64,000 nucleotides of DNA from Scalesia atractyloides (lineage: Eukaryota; Streptophyta; Magnoliopsida; Asterales; Asteraceae). The stretch lies in the NCBI GenBank assembly GCA_947069175.1, contig CAMTDV010000002.1, positions 12,764,988 to 12,828,987 of the forward strand, read 5' to 3'. This document shows, piece after piece, positions 22,011 to 34,082 of the stretch; position 1 is the stretch's first letter, and each line of letters starts with the position of its first letter. Below the pieces are notes generated by a model. The model did not search any database and was not told where the DNA came from. It saw only the letters and a list, made by a program, of their open reading frames with translations. A program made the translations under genes and the position numbers.

Positions 22011-22514
22011 CTAAGTCCTCCAGATTGGAACCCAGATTCTGTCATTGAATCTAAGGATTCCATCTTTTCCAGGCTTTAACTGATCAACAGTTCCACCTAA
22101 TCCTTCATTAGAAATATTAGCCTCCAATAGGGCTTGCTTTTGTGCATCTAATAGCTTTTCATTCAAGCTATTTCTGAGCTCAATGCTCTTAGCGTTAATC
22201 CTAATAGGTTCAATTGTTTCCTTACGACTTAAGGCGTCAGCAACAACATTTGCTTTGCTGGGATGATAGCGAATTTCGGAATCATAATCATTAAGTGTTT
22301 CCATCCAGCGGCGTTGTCACATATTCAAATCCTTTTGATTGAACAGATGTTGGAGACTTTTATGGCCAGTGTATATAATACACTTTGTGCCATATAAGTA
22401 ATGTATCCACAACTTAAGTGCAAATACAACAGCACCCAATTCCAAGGGTGGTGTAATTCCTTTCATGCACCTTTAATTGTCGTGACGCATAAGAAATCAC
22501 TTTGCCTTTTTGCA
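22011..22514 (-). pseudogene. E3 RNase H
   Basis: The frame 22304-22011 begins METLNDYDSEIRYHPSKANVVADALS, the RNase H end, and runs on into the linker before integrase, ending at a stop at 22011. The preceding part (22514-22305) has frame-breaking lesions around the CDARTLAW segment. It would degrade RNA in the RNA-DNA hybrid during reverse transcription. Confidence 0.75.
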
Positions 22515-23540
22515 TTAGCACACAACCCATGCCAGTGTGCGAGCATCACAATAAACGACAAAATCCTCAATACCCTCAGGTAGAGATAACACAGTAGCAT
22601 TGCTCAACTTGTGTTTTAAAATTTTAAAGATGACATTCTTATGGGTCAAGGTAGTTAAAGGAGTGGCTATCCTCGAAAAGTTCTCAATGAACCTCCTATA
22701 ATAACCGGCCAATCCTAAGAAACTACGAATCTCCGATGGAGTTTTGGGTACTTCCTAATTCATTATGGCTTCAATCTTGGCAGATCCACTTGGATACCCA
22801 CGCTCACTTACAACATGTCCAAGAAACTGGAATTCCCTAAGCCAAAACTCGCACTTAGAGAACTTAGCATAAAGCTTCTCTTGTCTTAGAAATTCTAAGA
22901 TGCACCAAAGATGTTTCGCGTGATCAACTTGATTACGAGAGTAGATAAGAATGTCGTCTATGAAGACAATAATAAACTTATCTAGATACGGCTTGCAGAC
23001 TCTATTCATGAGATGAGATCCATGAATGCTGCAGGTGCATTTTTGAGCCCAAAAGGCATCACTAGGAATTCATAATGACCATAACAGGTCCTAAAGGCAG
23101 TCTTTTAAACATCATCACTTCTAACCTTCAGTTGATGGTATCCTGATATTAGAAAAGTAACTAGCCCCTTGAAGTTGATCGAACAAGTCATCGATCCTAG
23201 GCAGAGGATAACGATTCTTGATCGTTATTTTGTTTAATTTGCAGTAATCAATGCACATCCGCATTAAACCGTCCTTTTTCTTAACAAAAAGAATAGGAGC
23301 CCCAAGGTGAGGAACTAGGCTGAATGAAGCCTTTCTCTAAAAGTATGTCTAATTGTATTCTCAATTCCTTCAATTCTGTCGGTGCTAACTGATGCCGAGC
23401 TCTTGCAATAGGTGCGGCTCCTGGTAAGATGTCAATCCTAAACTCCACTTGTCTATCTGGAGGTAGACCTGGTAATTCTTCATGGAAAACATCGGGATAT
23501 TCCGAGATTACTGAAAGGTTATTAATCTTTGGCTCATTAA
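22515..23540 (-). pseudogene. E3 reverse transcriptase
   Basis: Pieces in different frames follow the RT order: linker and RT start (EYPDVFHEELPGLPPDRQVEFRID region, part of frame 23769-23281), palm with the active site FIDDILIYS (23009-22755), and thumb (GYYRRFIENFSRI, 22712-22515). A deletion or shift after SSPWG near 23300 and another near 23020 separate them. The catalytic Asp pair is intact in the palm fragment. Confidence 0.8.
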
Positions 23541-24079
23541 TAGTTACTTGTGCCATGTAAATGACACAATCATTCCCTAGATACTTGGATGCCTTAAACA
23601 ATGACACTTTACCTGGCCATCCATAGTGTGAATCTCCAATAATGGTGAGCATTTCACTAGATGGGGTTTTAATTTCAATGATTTTCTTATCACAGGCAAT
23701 GCGGGCTTGGTTATGAGATAACCAATCCATGCCTAAGACTACATTGAACCCCACCAATTTCATTTGCAAAAGAGAAATAGGAATAGAATAATTCTTAATG
23801 GATATAAAACATCCATCAAGAATGGAAGATGTTGTTTCTAAAGTTCCATCGGCAAGTTCTACCTCATAAGTTATGTCTAAATTCTATGGGTAAGTTTAAT
23901 AGTTTACTAAACTTATGGTCTACAAAGGACTTATCTGCACCTGAATAAAAAAGAACTCTAGAATATACGTCACTGATGAGGAATGTACCTGTTATGATGC
24001 TGTTATGATTAACAGCCTCTCTACCATTCATCTGAAAGGCAGGAGCATTTCCTTTCTTAGCCTTTACAGGCTTCGCATT
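23541..24079 (-). pseudogene. E3 aspartic protease
   Basis: The retropepsin motif, normally DSGADKSF, reads YSGADKSF near 23945, so the catalytic Asp is lost. The C-terminal FNVVLGMDWLS motif follows in the frame starting at 23769, and a frame change lies between them near 23870. It is therefore inactive. Confidence 0.78.
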
Positions 24080-25198
24080 ATTACTCTTGAGATTCTTAGG
24101 GCAGTTAGTCTTAATATGCCCTTTTTCATTACAGTAGTAGCAGATGGCATCCTTAAGATCCTTGCATTCTAGGGTCTTATGTCCCATTTTTCTTACAAAT
24201 ACCACAGGGTTTAGCCTATGGATCAAAATTACACTGTCCCCAGTGCCTGTGGTTGCAGATCTTACATGTCGGCGTCACGCCCGACTTATCTAGGTTCCTT
24301 CTGAACCCAAATCTCCCCTTAATCATCTTATTAAATCTTTGGGAGTTACCATCCTCTCTCTTCCTTTTCCAGTCAGTCTTAGTTCTAACTGACTTTTGCC
24401 TCACCAAGTCTAAGGTGAGAGAGAGATAGGTCAACAGCAGACCTATAGGTACTAGGCTGAGCAGCCTTTACCATGCCCTTAATCTCAGGCGCTAACCCAT
24501 TTATAAAACGCGCAATGTGTTTAGGTTCAGGTAAAATCAGATAAGATACTAATCTGGATAAGGAATTAAAGTCGGTAACATACTTCCGACAGTCCAGATT
24601 TTTCATCATAAGAGTCAGAAAGTCTGACTCTATCTTCTCCACCTCATGAGGTGGGCAGTAAGTTTCTTTGACAAGGTCAACAAACTTGGACCATCCCAAG
24701 TTGTACAGGTGTACCTTACCTGTTGATTGGACCATTGCCTTCCACCAAATTAGGGCATCACCCTTGAAGGACTGTGATACATACTTAACCACATCCTTAT
24801 CAGCACAACCGCTGATATCCACTATCGTCTCCATCTCATCAAGCCATCTCAAGGCTTCTACAGCTCCTCTTTCCCCATGAAAATCTCGGGGCTTACAGGA
24901 GACGAAGTATTTGTAGGTACATCCGTCTTTAGAAGAACGAGACCTATCATTAAATTCTAGTTTCTTTGGTTCACTCGTTGCATTTGAAGAGTAACCAGAG
25001 CTCTCCTTTCGAGCTGATGATGATGGAATAGATTAAGGTTTGGAGCGAGTTAACGCTCACTTCCTTAAATTTTTCCATGGCCTTTCCAACAGCTGCATCA
25101 ATGCGAGCTTGGAAATCATCATTATTGATGGCTATATTTTCAGCTTTGTCAATACTATTATCACGGCGACTACTTTGAGCCTCATCTGAGTTAGCCAT
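24080..25198 (-). pseudogene. E3 gag
   Basis: The start at 25198 gives MANSDEAQSSRRDN, the same head as in A1 and A2. A coiled, charged segment (NDDFQARIDAAVGKAME) follows. The gag domain is in 24852-24385: LDEMETIVDISGCADKDVVKYVSQ, then ALIWWKAMVQS, then YCPPHEVEKIES. Zinc-knuckle remnants follow (CKICNHRHWGQC at about 24240-24270, CYYCNEKGHIKTNC at about 24110-24150). Frame changes near 25000, 24400 and 24220 break it. Confidence 0.82.
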
Positions 25199-26551
25199 AT
25201 ATGATGTTTGGGTACAAAATACCAAATTAAATTTACATTAGCCATGGTATTAAATAATCATATAGGCCATAAAGTATGGATATATAAATCCATTGCCTAT
25301 TTGAACCAGTGTGCATAGAATCACAATTGTCAGGCTTAACATTTTAAATGAATGTTATCTATATTTGGCCTAAGTCTCAAAAGGACCATCAAAGGAAAAT
25401 TACAATTTGGACATAGTCCATATATATTTTAGATAGTGAATCTTAATGTTACAATTGTCATTGTCATATGACAACTATAAATAGCTCATAGGCTTGTTTC
25501 ATATGACATTAAAATATGGCTCATAGGCCTTATCCCCAAGGATATAAAAATACAACACATTGGTTTGTCACTTAAGGACGTAAAATATGTCACTAAGACC
25601 CGTCACTATGGACTTATTATTAAGGCACATAGGCCTGTCACTTTGGACATATAAAAACGGCACATTGGCATGTCACTAATGGACATAAAAATGCGTCACA
25701 TTGGCCTATAAACAAATAAATTAAAATCACCTAGATGTTAAGATAGATAATCATCATACTTGATGATATAAGTCATGACATCAATGATCATATTGACTAT
25801 GAGGCTTGAGTATAACTCACCACCTTGGACAGGGAACCATAAGTTTACAACTGCCATTGTCTTAATTGACAATATAATATGGCACATAGGTAAAAATCAT
25901 CACTAATGGATGTAAAATATCATAGCCCACAGGCACTACATCACTAATGGATGTTTAATTATGGCCCGTAGGCACTACATCACTAATGGATGTCAATTAT
26001 TATCATCACATTGATGATATAGCCGGGATCAAATTTGATCACATATGCTATATAAGGTTTAGGACATAATCCATTACCTAGACGGTTAGTTTTGTTCTTC
26101 AAGTTACACTACCAAGAGTATGAATATTTCTTCAATGTTAACATAGGAGTATCTTAATGGTCGATTAATAGTCCTTGTCGCATTGACCTTAACGACTTGG
26201 AAGCTTGAACATAGTCCACCACCTCTAGATAGAAGGATAATTCTTCCTTAACTATCATGATATGGACTTTTCCATTTGGCTAATCAAAACAATTAAGATC
26301 TTTTGAAATTATATAGCGGATCATAAATTTCGAGTAAACCGAGACAATCGCTTGAAGAGGATGAATACAAATATATATAATTCCAAAATATTTCATTAAA
26401 TGCCAATAGGAAATTATAATACTATCAATGAATAAATAAAACTAATTGTCCATGCAAGGACTAAAAGAAAAATAACTTGTCCACGCAGGGACTAAAGAAA
26501 TAACAATGTCCTCGCAGGGACTAAAGAAATAACATATTAATAGAAGAGACT
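25199..26551. other. E3 spacer between ORF0 and gag, with degraded minisatellite
   Basis: No coding frame of note. From about 25440 to 26060 it holds imperfect repeats of a roughly 35-40-bp theme combining CACATAGGCCTGTCAC with TAATGGACATAAAA. On the minus strand this is the same theme as the 40801-40975 repeats of A2. The CACTAATGGATGT motif recurs at 25900-26010. Confidence 0.65.
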
Positions 26552-27639
26552 TCACTCGTCCTTCTTCCCCTTAACCAACATGGAGAGCTTCTTGAAGAAC
26601 TTATTCGTCTTCTTCTCCCTCTTTTCTGCTTGTTGTTGCATTTCCTTCATTCGCTCCAAGGCCTCATTAATGGCCTCAAGAGGCGGCGGAGGTTGTGGTT
26701 GAGGCATAACAGGATACTGGTACGCATAACTTGGGTATCCAGTAGGTGGATAAGCAGGTGGGAAAGGACACGGGTAAAGTGCATTATGCATGACTGCTTG
26801 CATATAAGGGTCATGCAATAGTGTCGGGTAATTAACCAGCGTAGATGGGTTAAAAGGATCATATCTAGATATATCCGGATATGTAGGAATAGGGTTATTA
26901 AAACCCGTTGGTGGTGGTTGAACCACTGGTGGTGGTGTCGGTTCCACCACAGGTGAAGCATTGGAGGATCCACCCATTTGTGGGTCCTCATGAATGGTAG
27001 GGTAGGTTTTGGGCAATGGTGGCAGCGAACCCAACCGTTGACCTACATGTACCGACATACGTGCTCCACGTTTCCTCATTGGTGGCTCAGGTGGTGGCTG
27101 AGGTTGTTCCACCGGTTCCATATGAACATCTTCTTCAATAAAAGGTGTTAGGGAGTGGTAGGAAGGAGTATTGGCAAAGGTGAATTGGTTCCAATATTGG
27201 TCCCATTCATTAGGACCTTGGTATGGCAATCCAGCGTTTGAGTTAGAATCTCAAGAGATTTCGATAGGGTGTCCAAGCGATCCTGACGGTGGCATCTCTG
27301 GGTCGGAGTCCTCGTCCATGGGGTTCGGTTGATCCAACTGATTCTGATCAGCTGGAGGTGTATTAAACTAAAGGTTTGGGTTGAACTGTTCATGATAAGA
27401 GTGTGAATGGGAATGGTGAGAGTGGTGTGAATGATGGGAGTGGTGAGTATGGTAAGAATTTTGGGAATGTGAGGGCGAGTATCTATGAGAGACAGAGTGT
27501 CTCTCTGGTTGCCAAGGAGACAAATCTCCTGAATCTTGGTAGGAATCTGAGTTGTGAGGTTGTGAAGGGATGCACCCTGATGGTCCTCCCCTCATTGGAC
27601 CTTTTCCTCTCCACTTTGTCCTCTAAATCTTGGCGGCAT
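26552..27639 (-). pseudogene. ORF0 of E3: proline-rich protein of unknown function between primer site and gag
   Basis: I do not recognise this protein. The start at 27639 gives MPPRFRGQSG. A one-base loss relative to A1/A2 then breaks the frame, which resumes at 27595 (MRGGPSG). The His/Ser-rich tract (repeated HHSHHS) and a stop (27368-27370) follow. The long part 27229-26552 encodes QGPNEWDQYWNQFTF, a proline-rich middle (QPQPPPEPP, PTPPPVVQPPP, NPIPTYPDIS), and a C-terminal Lys/Glu-rich helix (ALERMKEMQQQAEKREKK, then NKFFKKLSMLVKGKK). It matches the A1 and A2 copies closely along its length. The length would be about 360 residues. Nucleic-acid binding by the RG-rich head is only a guess. 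Confidence 0.75.
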
Positions 27640-27794
27640 TTTCCTATTAAAATCAAGTCAAAACAATAATAATAACCTAATAATAAGATGAGTAATCCTA
27701 GGTCAAAGCCTAGACTCGGAAGTCTAAGGAATGTGCTATTGTGTAAGTTTTAGACTAAACACAAAAGGCTAGTGTTTAATTCTCTCAAAGGTTG

Positions 27795-27808
27795 GCTCTG
27801 ATACCAAC
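27795..27808 (-). other. E3 primer-binding site (tRNA-Met type)
   Basis: The minus strand reads GGTTGGTATCAGAGCC next to the LTR terminus GGGGTGTAACA (plus strand TGTTACACCCC at 27810). Confidence 0.85.
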
Positions 27809-27809
27809 C

Positions 27810-27839
27810 TGTTACACCCCATATTTTCAACCAAACACC
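27810..27839 (-). repeat. E3 5' LTR, terminal 30 bp
   Basis: This is the LTR terminus adjoining the primer site. The LTR is cut here by A1 and resumes at 56247. The last five bases (27835-27839, ACACC) are the A1 target duplication. Confidence 0.85.
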
Positions 27840-27946
27840 TGTAGCACCCTGTAAAATCGTGTCCAATAGTATACTGACATGTGTTGTATTTTACATATAG
27901 TCTATTAAAGACCAATAAGGACTAAAGGCGTCATGCTCAAACCGAG

Positions 27947-28272
27947 CCTCTGAGTGACGGTCTGATGTCAACATGCATAAATAACAACCTCTGAGTGACT
28001 GATATGTCAACATGCTTTATTAGCCTCTGAGTGACTGATATGTCAACATGCTTGAAATATGGCCTCTGAGTGACTAATATGTCAACATGCCCAGCCTCTG
28101 AGTGACATCGGAATCAACATGCTTATAATAAGCCTCTGAGTGATCCTTTGTGAAGTCCTAACTCTCATACGTGCCATTTGTTGGATGAGAGAGTTCAATT
28201 TTGTAAATATGTGAAAATTGGATGATGGAGGGATTAAAAGTGTCAAAATGTTAATTTATACCTCTGAGTGAC
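27947..28272 (+). repeat. CCTCTGAGTGAC motif array in A1 5' LTR
   Basis: Seven copies of CCTCTGAGTGAC, most followed by a TATGTCAACATGC-like phrase, at irregular 30-40-bp steps with a gap before the last. It recurs in the other A-family LTRs. It may be a regulatory repeat; nothing known was matched. Confidence 0.8.
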
Positions 28273-28635
28273 CTTTTAACGAACCGAGAGCTTAACAATG
28301 TCCGTGTATACCAAGTATTGGCTACGGAGGGCTAAATGTGCCAAAAAGGTGTTTAAAAAGGTTTTTAGAAGCTTTAATAAGTTAATGGGCTAAAAGTGTC
28401 AAAGTTTGAAACTGGCCAAGGGGCGGTCACGGGCCGCGAGAGACCAGGCCTGGGTCTCTCGCAGACCGCGAGAACAGGTCTGGTGCAGAAAGTTTTGTTT
28501 GGCAGCCAAGCAAAGCTCCAAAACCATTAATTCGAAACCATGGACTTGTAATCAGCTAAACCATGTTTTGGGACACTTGTAAGCTTCCTCTTACACCCCT
28601 AAACACCTGACTTCACCTCTTTTGAGCTCTCCAAC

Positions 28636-28643
28636 TATAAATA
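28636..28643 (+). promoter_or_regulatory. Putative TATA box of A1 5' LTR
   Basis: TATAAATA in CAACTATAAATAGG, conserved in all three A-family LTRs that retain this part (35617, 53620). It lies about 200 bp after the GC-rich hairpin. Confidence 0.55.
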
Positions 28644-31261
28644 GGTGTTCAAGTGCTTCATTCCAACTTGCACCTTTCTAAATCATAACTCTTCTCCCTC
28701 CTCTGGAAGTTCCTAGCTGAAAGGAGCATCCAACTTAGTTCTCTTGCATTCTAGGAACCTCTTGTAAGTGTTCCTTGCTCTTGCATTTTCGTTTATAGGC
28801 TTTTATAGCCAAAAGTCAAGCGTTTTACGGAAAACGCTTTAACTTTCGGTTAAGACCATTATTGTCCAGCCATTGTTCGAAATGAACATGGCTAAGTGAT
28901 CATAATAAGGTAGGTGCTAGTCCATATAAGGACACATTCTGAAGATCACGTTTGCTAGACCAATTGACGGGTCAAAGTTATGATATTAAAACGTCAAACA
29001 GGCCATTTTTCAGAAAAATCATAAATTGATCCTATACATGTTATGAAACCTGTTTTGAAACTTAAACAAGTTGGTAATAATTATTAGAACATGCAAGAAC
29101 ATGTTCGGCTTGTCAATTTTAGTTCTAGGGTTGGTTCGCAACCGAAAGTCGCGAAGTTTGACTTCTGCTTTGACTTTCGATTATGACCCGATTTAGATTA
29201 GTTATCTACTGATCTAAAGTTGCATTATGATCATAATATAATGTAGCATAACCCTCTGAGGTTATAATACATGATCATAATCAGAATCCAAGTTTATGCG
29301 CAAGTTCCATAATTATGCCATCTTTGACTAAAATGCCATATAAAACAAAGTTTTAAATAGTAATGACTTGAAAATGAGTTTCCTACTGATGTAATATTAT
29401 AAGTAGGATTATTTGGGATGTTAAACCAAGTTATAAACTGAGTTTTCAAGCAGGTCCTTAAACTATGTCGATAAATGACGGTTTTTGCCCTTGTGGCTCA
29501 CAAAATGATTTTTAATCAATCTTTTCAAAATAAATCATTTATCTACTGATATGTTATATTAAAAAATATATTTCAGACATTTTAATACGGCCCTAATGTT
29601 AGTTTTCATTAAACATCGCATAAAACGTCATTTTACGACCTAAGCGCTGTTTAGGCGCATAATATGGTTTTAAACCATATTAATGGACCAAGACTTGTTA
29701 CCTACTGATTTTAAAACTTTTTTTAAACATATTTACAGTAGGTACATGTTATAAACTCAGAATCCCAAATAATTTATAAAGTATGTGTAAAATGACCAAA
29801 ATGCCCCTTCGGAGCATATTGGTCATAAAAGGTAAATTACACATGTAGTGGGTATCCTACTGATATTATATCATAAATAAATTATTTTTCCAGAATACTT
29901 ATGAGGATAAACTTAAAATATATTCAAGTTTCTTTTATACAATATATAATTACCGAAATACCCTTATGAGGCATAATTTCGTTTTAAAACCTTAACGGGT
30001 ATATAAGTTGATATCCTACTGATATCTTAACTTAATTAAAATATAATGGTATTAGAATTTGTCCATGACTTATCCGGTTACCCGATATCGCTAATATGCG
30101 CACGGTTACGTATATGTAACTATTTTTCAGAAATTAACCGAAACGGGTTTAACCTTGTCATTTAAGTCTCAAAATCCAGAATGTTTATAGTTTATCCATA
30201 TTATACAAGTCAAGATACTTGTTGGAATCAAACTGCATTCTATCCAATCATCGTTTAATCTAGTGTCATACGTTTTGATAAAGTACGCTAGTCGTCTAGG
30301 TTAATAACTTGAATAAGACCGTTAGTAGTTAATTGGTTAGTTTATGCCATAATCTAGACTAGAGACTTGTCGGTAAATGCTATCTGCACTTAGTCCTTTT
30401 GTGTACGGCTGAGTTATAAAAAATTAAAAGAAGACTAGCTCAGGTAAATACTCTCGACTTATTTCCCTATACGGGCTTGGGTTACGGTAAATTATTACCG
30501 CTTGGTCAGAAATGGGATTCAATCAACGCCGTTCGGAGATAATAAATCCGCATATTTTCTGTTTTAATCAGTTTTGTTTGATAATTTAAACACCAGGGGT
30601 TAACTACCGTGTCCTGCATATCCTCGGCTCATTACAATAGAAATGGCCACAACCTTAGCGCGGGTGTAGGCATACACCGATAGACGCTCAATTATGCTTT
30701 TCCACAAGGTTGGAAGGAATTGACTCCTTCATGAGTCCAAAGTGGTGTGTACGTTAATTGTGTCTCGTCTCCGTACCAGGCCCCATATGTGTGACAAACA
30801 TGTAAATCTGTTAACAAGGTTGGACGGTCAATTAACCCAAGTTATAAAAAGATTTTTGTGCTGATGCGCACTTAAAACATTTTTGAAATGTTTCAAAATG
30901 AGTCAGTTTGGTGTATTTACCAGCGAAAGCTAACGTATTTTCAAAAGACTAATCTGCAGGTACAATACAAAAATTGGCCGGAAGTGCTCGGTAGTGATAG
31001 AGGATCTTGCAAATCCTAAATCTTCCTAAAGTCTGTTTTGTATTCTTTTCATGTACAATTTATGATTCGCCTGTGGATCTTCTATTACAAGCTTGTATAT
31101 TATTTTGTATTTTCGAACATTCGGTTTGTAATAGTAATTTACTCCCAGACTTCCGTTGTGCCATGTTTAATTGACTATGATGATTATCAACTGACGTCAC
31201 GATACTCCCCACCCGGGCCCACCGGTATATAGATTTTGGGTTGGAAATCCGGGGTGTGACA

Positions 31262-31836
31262 ACACCGGTGGGCCTGGGTGGGGAATACTTTGACGTAAGT
31301 TTATAGCAGCATAGTCAATTAAATACAGCACAACGGAATTCTTGGAGTTTAAATTACTATTACAAACCAAATGTTCAAAGTACGAAAAATAATATACAGA
31401 TGGCTTGTAATGAAAGATCCACAGGCGGATAATAAAATATACAAAAAATGTATAATAGACTTTGGGCAGATCTAAGGATTTGCAAGATCCTCTTATATCA
31501 CTACCAAGCAGCTTCCATCCTATTTTGTATTGTACCTGCAGCTTATTCTTTTGAAAATACGTCAGCTTTCGCTGGTAAATACACCCAACTAACTCGTATT
31601 GAAAACATTTAAAAAAATGGATTTAAGTGCACAGGGCACAAAAAATCTTTTATAACTTGGGAAAGTCAACTTTGTAACCTTGTTAACAGATTTACATGTT
31701 TGTCAATACATATGGGGCCGAGTACAGAGACTGAGACATGATTAACGTACACACCACTTATGAGCCCACGAAGGAGTTATCCCCAACTTGTGGGTAAAAA
31801 TAATTTAGCATTTGCATCTATCGGGTGTATGCCTAC
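31262..31836 (-). repeat. Displaced E3-type LTR fragment after A1 5' LTR
   Basis: Begins with ACACC and follows 56247-56820 base by base with modest divergence. It then jumps at about 31836-31840 to A-family leader sequence (compare 38320 onward). In this position an intact A element would have its primer site. The orientation is that of the E3 LTR (minus). Confidence 0.85.
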
Positions 31837-31917
31837 CGAAGTCTAGGCATTGACCAAGGATTACTCATTTCATTATTAAGTTATTAGTATTGTTTTTAAT
31901 TGATTTATAACAGGAAA

Positions 31918-32982
31918 ATGCCACCGCGTGTGAGAGGACAAAGTGGAAGAGGAAAAGGTCCAATGAGGGGAGGACCATCGGGGCGTATTCCTCTGCATAC
32001 CAAGAATCAGGAGATTCGTCTCCTTGGCAACCAGCGAGACGTTATGTCTCTAACAGACATTCGCCCTCACATTCCCAAAATTCTTACCACTCCTATCCTT
32101 CACACCATTCTCACCATTCCTATTCTCATCACTCTTACCATGAAGAATTCAACCCAACCATTTCTTTAACACGCCTCCAGCCGATCAAATCAGTTAGACC
32201 AGCCACATCCTATGGACGAGGACTCCGACCCGGAGATGTCGCCGTCAGGATCAAATATGCATCCCATTGAAATTTTGAGCGATTCGAACTCATATGCCGG
32301 ATCGCCCTACCAAGGTCCTAAAGAGTGGGACCAATATTGGAACCAATTCACCTTTACCCACACACCTTCCCAGCACTCTCAACCACCTCATGTTCAAGAA
32401 GATATCCACATGGAACCGGTGAACCAACCTCAACCACCACCTGAACCACTAAGAAGGAAGCGTGGAGCACGTATGTCGGTACGTGCCGGACAAAGGTCGG
32501 GATCACTGCCACCTTTGCCCAATTCTTACCCTACAATTCAAGAGGACCCACAAATGGGTGGACCCTCTAATGTTTCACCTATAGTGGAACCAACACCAAC
32601 ACCTGCTGTTCAACCACCACCATTGGGTTATACTAACCCAATCCCCACATATCCAGACACATCTGGATATGATCCTTTTAACCCGTCTACACCGGTAGAC
32701 TATCAAGCATGGTCGCAAGACCCCTACACGCAGGCGGTTATGCACAATGCACTTTACCCATCTCCTTTCCCACCTACTTATCAACCGACTGGATATTCAA
32801 CTTATGGGTACCAGTATCCGGTTATGCCACAACCGCAACCACAACCTCCGCCATCACTTGAGACCATTAATGAGGCCTTAGAAAGGATGAAAGAAATGCA
32901 GCAACAGGCGGAGAAAACGGAGAAGAAGATGAATAAGTTCTTCAAGAAACTCTCCAAATTAGTCAAAGGAAAGAAGGACTAG
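31918..32982 (+). pseudogene. ORF0 of A1: proline-rich protein of unknown function upstream of gag
   Basis: The start at 31918 gives MPPRVRGQSGRGKGPMRGG, an RG-rich head. About 19 bases missing near 31990, compared with A2, shift the frame so that 31990-32169 reads out of register. The original frame returns, and 32212-32982 is an open 256-codon stretch. It runs MDEDSDPEM, then QGPKEWDQYWNQFTF, the proline-rich middle (QPQPPPEPL, PTPTPAVQPPP, NPIPTYPDTSGYDPFNPS), and a helix rich in Glu, Lys and Gln ending KKLSKLVKGKKD. I know no family for it. It is the best-preserved of the three ORF0 copies here. Confidence 0.78.
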
Positions 32983-34082
32983 TGAAGTCTCTTCTAATTA
33001 TGTAGTCCCTACAGGGACATTATTATTTTTTTTAGTCCCTGCATGGACATTTATATTTAAGTCCTTGCATGGAAAAGTTTATTTCATTTTCTAGTATTGT
33101 AATTTCTAATCGAAAGTTAATAAAGTATTTTGGAATTATATATATATGTGTGTATTCATCCTCTTGAAAACGAGCGTCTCGATTTTATTCGAAATTTATG
33201 CTCCGCTATATAATTCCAAAAGGCCTTAATAGATTTGATTATGCCAAGTGGCGTAGACCACACACTAGCCAAGAAATGATAGTTAAGTACGAAGGGGTCT
33301 TCTATCAGGATAGTTAAGGGAAGTTATCCTTCTATCCAGGGGTAAGGGACTAGGTCCAAACCTCCAAGGTCGTTAAGGTCGAAGGTGACCGAGACCATTA
33401 ATCAATCATTAAGGTACTCTTATGTTAACATTGAGAATGTTCATACTCCTGGTAGTGTGGCTTGAGGAACCACACTAGCCATCAGGCCAATGTGCCAGGC
33501 TGATATGCCATATACATATGATATGATGTAGGCCAATGTGCCCAATTAATTGTCCAACGGGACAGGCTGATATGCCATATACATCTGATATGATGTAGGC
33601 CAATGTGCCCAATTAATTGTCCAACGGGACAAGCTGATATGCCATATACATCTGATATGATGTAGGCCAAGGTGCCCAATTTATGTCCAGAGCGACAGGC
33701 TGATATGCCATAGGTATTATGACCTAAGTGACAGACTGATCTGCCATATGTATATATTATGTCCAATGTGACCGGCCAATGTGCCCAATTATTATGTCCA
33801 TTAGGGACAAGCCTATGAGCTACATAATTGTCAATGATGACAAAGACAGTTGTGACATTACGATCCACTGTCCAACAATATATGGACTACGTCTAAATTG
33901 TAATTTGCCTATGATGGTCCTATTAAGACCTAGGCCAAATATAGATATGTTAAGCCTAAGAGTTGTGTTGTTATTCACACTAGTATAAGCCATGGATTGT
34001 TATATCAATATTGAAAGCCGATATGGTTGATGCACCATGGCTAAATGAAGTTTTATTGGTATATAGAAACCAAGACTTAAAG
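32983..34082. other. A1 spacer between ORF0 and gag
   Basis: 1.1 kb without a credible gene. Just after ORF0 the phrase AGTCCCTGCATGGACA is repeated with variations (33003-33075), also seen in A2 and E3. It then holds a 67-bp minisatellite (33497-33763) and a tail of shorter repeats to about 33830. Confidence 0.7.
33497..33763. repeat. 67-bp minisatellite in A1 spacer
   Basis: Units start at 33497, 33564, 33631 and 33697 with GACAGGCTGATATGCCAT. The first three are nearly identical and the last is degraded. Confidence 0.88.

Larger units (their letters stand above)
27840..31261 (+). repeat. A1 5' LTR
   Basis: Starts TGTAGCACCCTG and ends GGGGTGTGACA. It aligns throughout with 34839-38227 and 52825-56246. 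It carries seven CCTCTGAGTGAC motifs (27947-28272), a GC-rich hairpin (28436-28462) and a TATA box (28636). The 29000-30100 stretch consists of AT-rich segments with the recurring phrase CCTACTGAT. Confidence 0.92.
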
